Assembly: GCA_947463725.1 (NCBI GenBank)
Contig: CANHRM010000004.1
Span: forward strand, 1-64,000
Direction: 5' to 3'
From: Actinomycetota bacterium
GTDB lineage: Bacteria > Actinomycetota > Actinomycetes > Nanopelagicales > Nanopelagicaceae
Length of the DNA stretch: 64,000 bases
Positions 63,104-64,000 of this stretch are shown in pieces. The stretch's first letter is position 1; every line of letters starts with the position of its first letter. Position numbers and translations under genes: made by a program. The notes below the pieces were generated by a model, which ran no database searches, had not been told where the DNA came from, and was given only the letters and a program-made list of their open reading frames with translations.

Positions 63104-64000
63104 CTAATCCTGAACGGCTGCAGTAATACGCTCTGCCGCTTGAGCTATCTGTAGATCTGTTGCCGTCATGGCAATACGGATATGTGACTTTCCTAGCTCG
63201 CCATAGAAATTTCCGGGCGTAGCCAGAATGCCCAGCTTGGCCAACCAAGAAACTGAATCCCAGTCACTTTCATTTCGAGTACACCATATGTAAAGACCAG
63301 CATTTGAATATTCGATTTCAAACCCAGCTGCTTTAAGGGCTGGTACTAATTTTGCTCGGCGAGCGTTGTATCGAGCGCGCTGTTCGGCAACATGGGTTTC
63401 ATCGCTCAAGGCAATTGTCATCGCCTTTTGAATTGGTAACGGCACCATCATGCCTGCATGCTTACGGACTTCGCGGATACGAGCAATCAATTCTTTATCA
63501 CCAATTAAGAAAGCTCCGCGATAGCCAGCCATCGAAGATCTCTTAGATAGCGAGTGAGCCGCCAGAATATTGCGGTTGTTGCCGTTGGTGTATTGCAAAA
63601 TCGAAGTAGGAACTGCGCTATCACCAAATTCCAGATAACACTCATCGGAAACCAAGATTGAATCGTTGGCTCGCGCCCAATTGATAGCACTTAAATATTC
63701 TTCATCGCTATGAACTCGACCAGTTGGATTAGCAGGTGAATTAACCCAGGTTAAATCCGCTTGCGGCCATAGTTCTGGGCTGATTGCGACAGCAGCCTCG
63801 CTTGCACCCGCTAAAATCGCACCTACTCGATATGTTGGGTAAGCAATCTCTGGAAAGTTAACTGACTTAGATTGCAAGAGTGTTGGAAGCCAAGCCACTA
63901 ATTCTTTCGAGCCAATTAACGGCAAGACATCAAATTCGCCAGTTGCCTTTAATTTACTTTTCGCCCAGTTAGTAATCGCAGCACGAAGTTCTGGCGTGCC
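63104..64000 (-). CDS. dapC: Succinyldiaminopimelate aminotransferase (5' end outside window)
   Basis: Class I/II PLP aminotransferase of the lysine/diaminopimelate pathway. The frame is open to the window edge, so the N-terminus is missing; 299 residues are visible. Motifs include GTPELRAAI and VLPLIGSKELVAWLPTLLQ, AYPTYRVGAILAGA, SPANPTGRVHS, and the PLP Lys in AAHSLSKRSSMAGYRGAF. The GSKE.VA.LPT pattern is typical of actinobacterial DapC. Two bases separate its stop from the downstream ATG. Confidence 0.9.
   Translation of the reverse strand, partial: GTPELRAAITNWAKSKLKATGEFDVLPLIGSKELVAWLPTLLQSKSVNFPEIAYPTYRVGAILAGASEAAVAISPELWPQADLTWVNSPANPTGRVHSDEEYLSAINWARANDSILVSDECYLEFGDSAVPTSILQYTNGNNRNILAAHSLSKRSSMAGYRGAFLIGDKELIARIREVRKHAGMMVPLPIQKAMTIALSDETHVAEQRARYNARRAKLVPALKAAGFEIEYSNAGLYIWCTRNESDWDSVSWLAKLGILATPGNFYGELGKSHIRIAMTATDLQIAQAAERITAAVQD

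Noticed and set aside
63102-63248. N-terminal extension of the nucleotidyltransferase
   Set aside because: It lies wholly inside the dapC gene in another frame; the NTP-binding loop starts right after the ATG at 63101.

Overview
The window reads as a streamlined, low-GC (low forties percent by eye), densely coded actinobacterial chromosome. The actinobacterial assignment rests on two WhiB proteins, an MtrA-MtrB pair next to ahcY, a PdtaS-type kinase beside a WhiB1-like gene, a DUF3499 protein, a DUF5719 protein, an Rv3235-like protein and a DapC-type aminotransferase. Low GC, very short intergenic gaps, many stop/start overlaps and a cohort of small secreted Cys-module proteins point to freshwater Nanopelagicales (acI, Planktophila/Nanopelagicus-like). 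The lineage is inferred; no rRNA gene is present.

Layout. 1-7.8 kb: tRNA-Arg, a phosphate uptake operon (pstC-pstA-pstB, then pstS with its own leader, both preceded by PHO-box-like 11-nt repeats), orn, tRNA-His, ppa, amt-glnB and tRNA-Lys. 7.7-9.2 kb: a 47-bp duplicated tRNA-Lys 3' end brackets one secreted leucine-rich-repeat gene, looking like a minimal island without integrase. 9.5-15.2 kb: a SOUL haem protein divergent from an indoleamine-2,3-dioxygenase-like enzyme, a semialdehyde dehydrogenase divergent from a class III aminotransferase, and two small proteins. 15.3-21.6 kb: an accessory block of secreted proteins (four sharing a Cys-pair module, two with HExxH metallopeptidase motifs, one with an exported cytochrome b5 domain) around an ECF sigma factor and its membrane partner. 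21.7-26.8 kb: an amidohydrolase and the ribD-ribE-ribBA-ribH operon under an FMN riboswitch.

27-43.7 kb: a large surface protein behind two LacI-type operators, an old-yellow-enzyme, argG with an FKBP lipoprotein, a GH13 glucosidase, tandem TerC proteins, a short hibernation factor, a PLP sulfur-amino-acid enzyme, a LacI regulator with an FAD oxidoreductase, a DNA glycosylase, msrA-msrB and tRNA-Arg. 43.8-51.8 kb: whiB1-like gene, pdtaS, a DUF6912-like gene, a CpaE/TadZ-like protein with a degenerate P-loop, a SAF-domain protein, an Rv3235-like gene, secA and comF. 51.9-64 kb: mtrB, mtrA, ahcY, phosphomannomutase, DUF3499, DUF5719, a giant glycosyltransferase, whiB2-like gene, a sugar-phosphate nucleotidyltransferase and dapC cut by the window edge. 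This last stretch resembles the mycobacterial Rv3235-Rv3264 neighbourhood but lacks lpqB, tmk and the hpf copy normally beside secA.

Functionally the window couples P and N scavenging, riboflavin synthesis, envelope-glycan precursor supply and global envelope control (MtrAB, WhiB). The accessory content is almost entirely exported protein. Coding calls are from motif recognition by eye; no database search was run.
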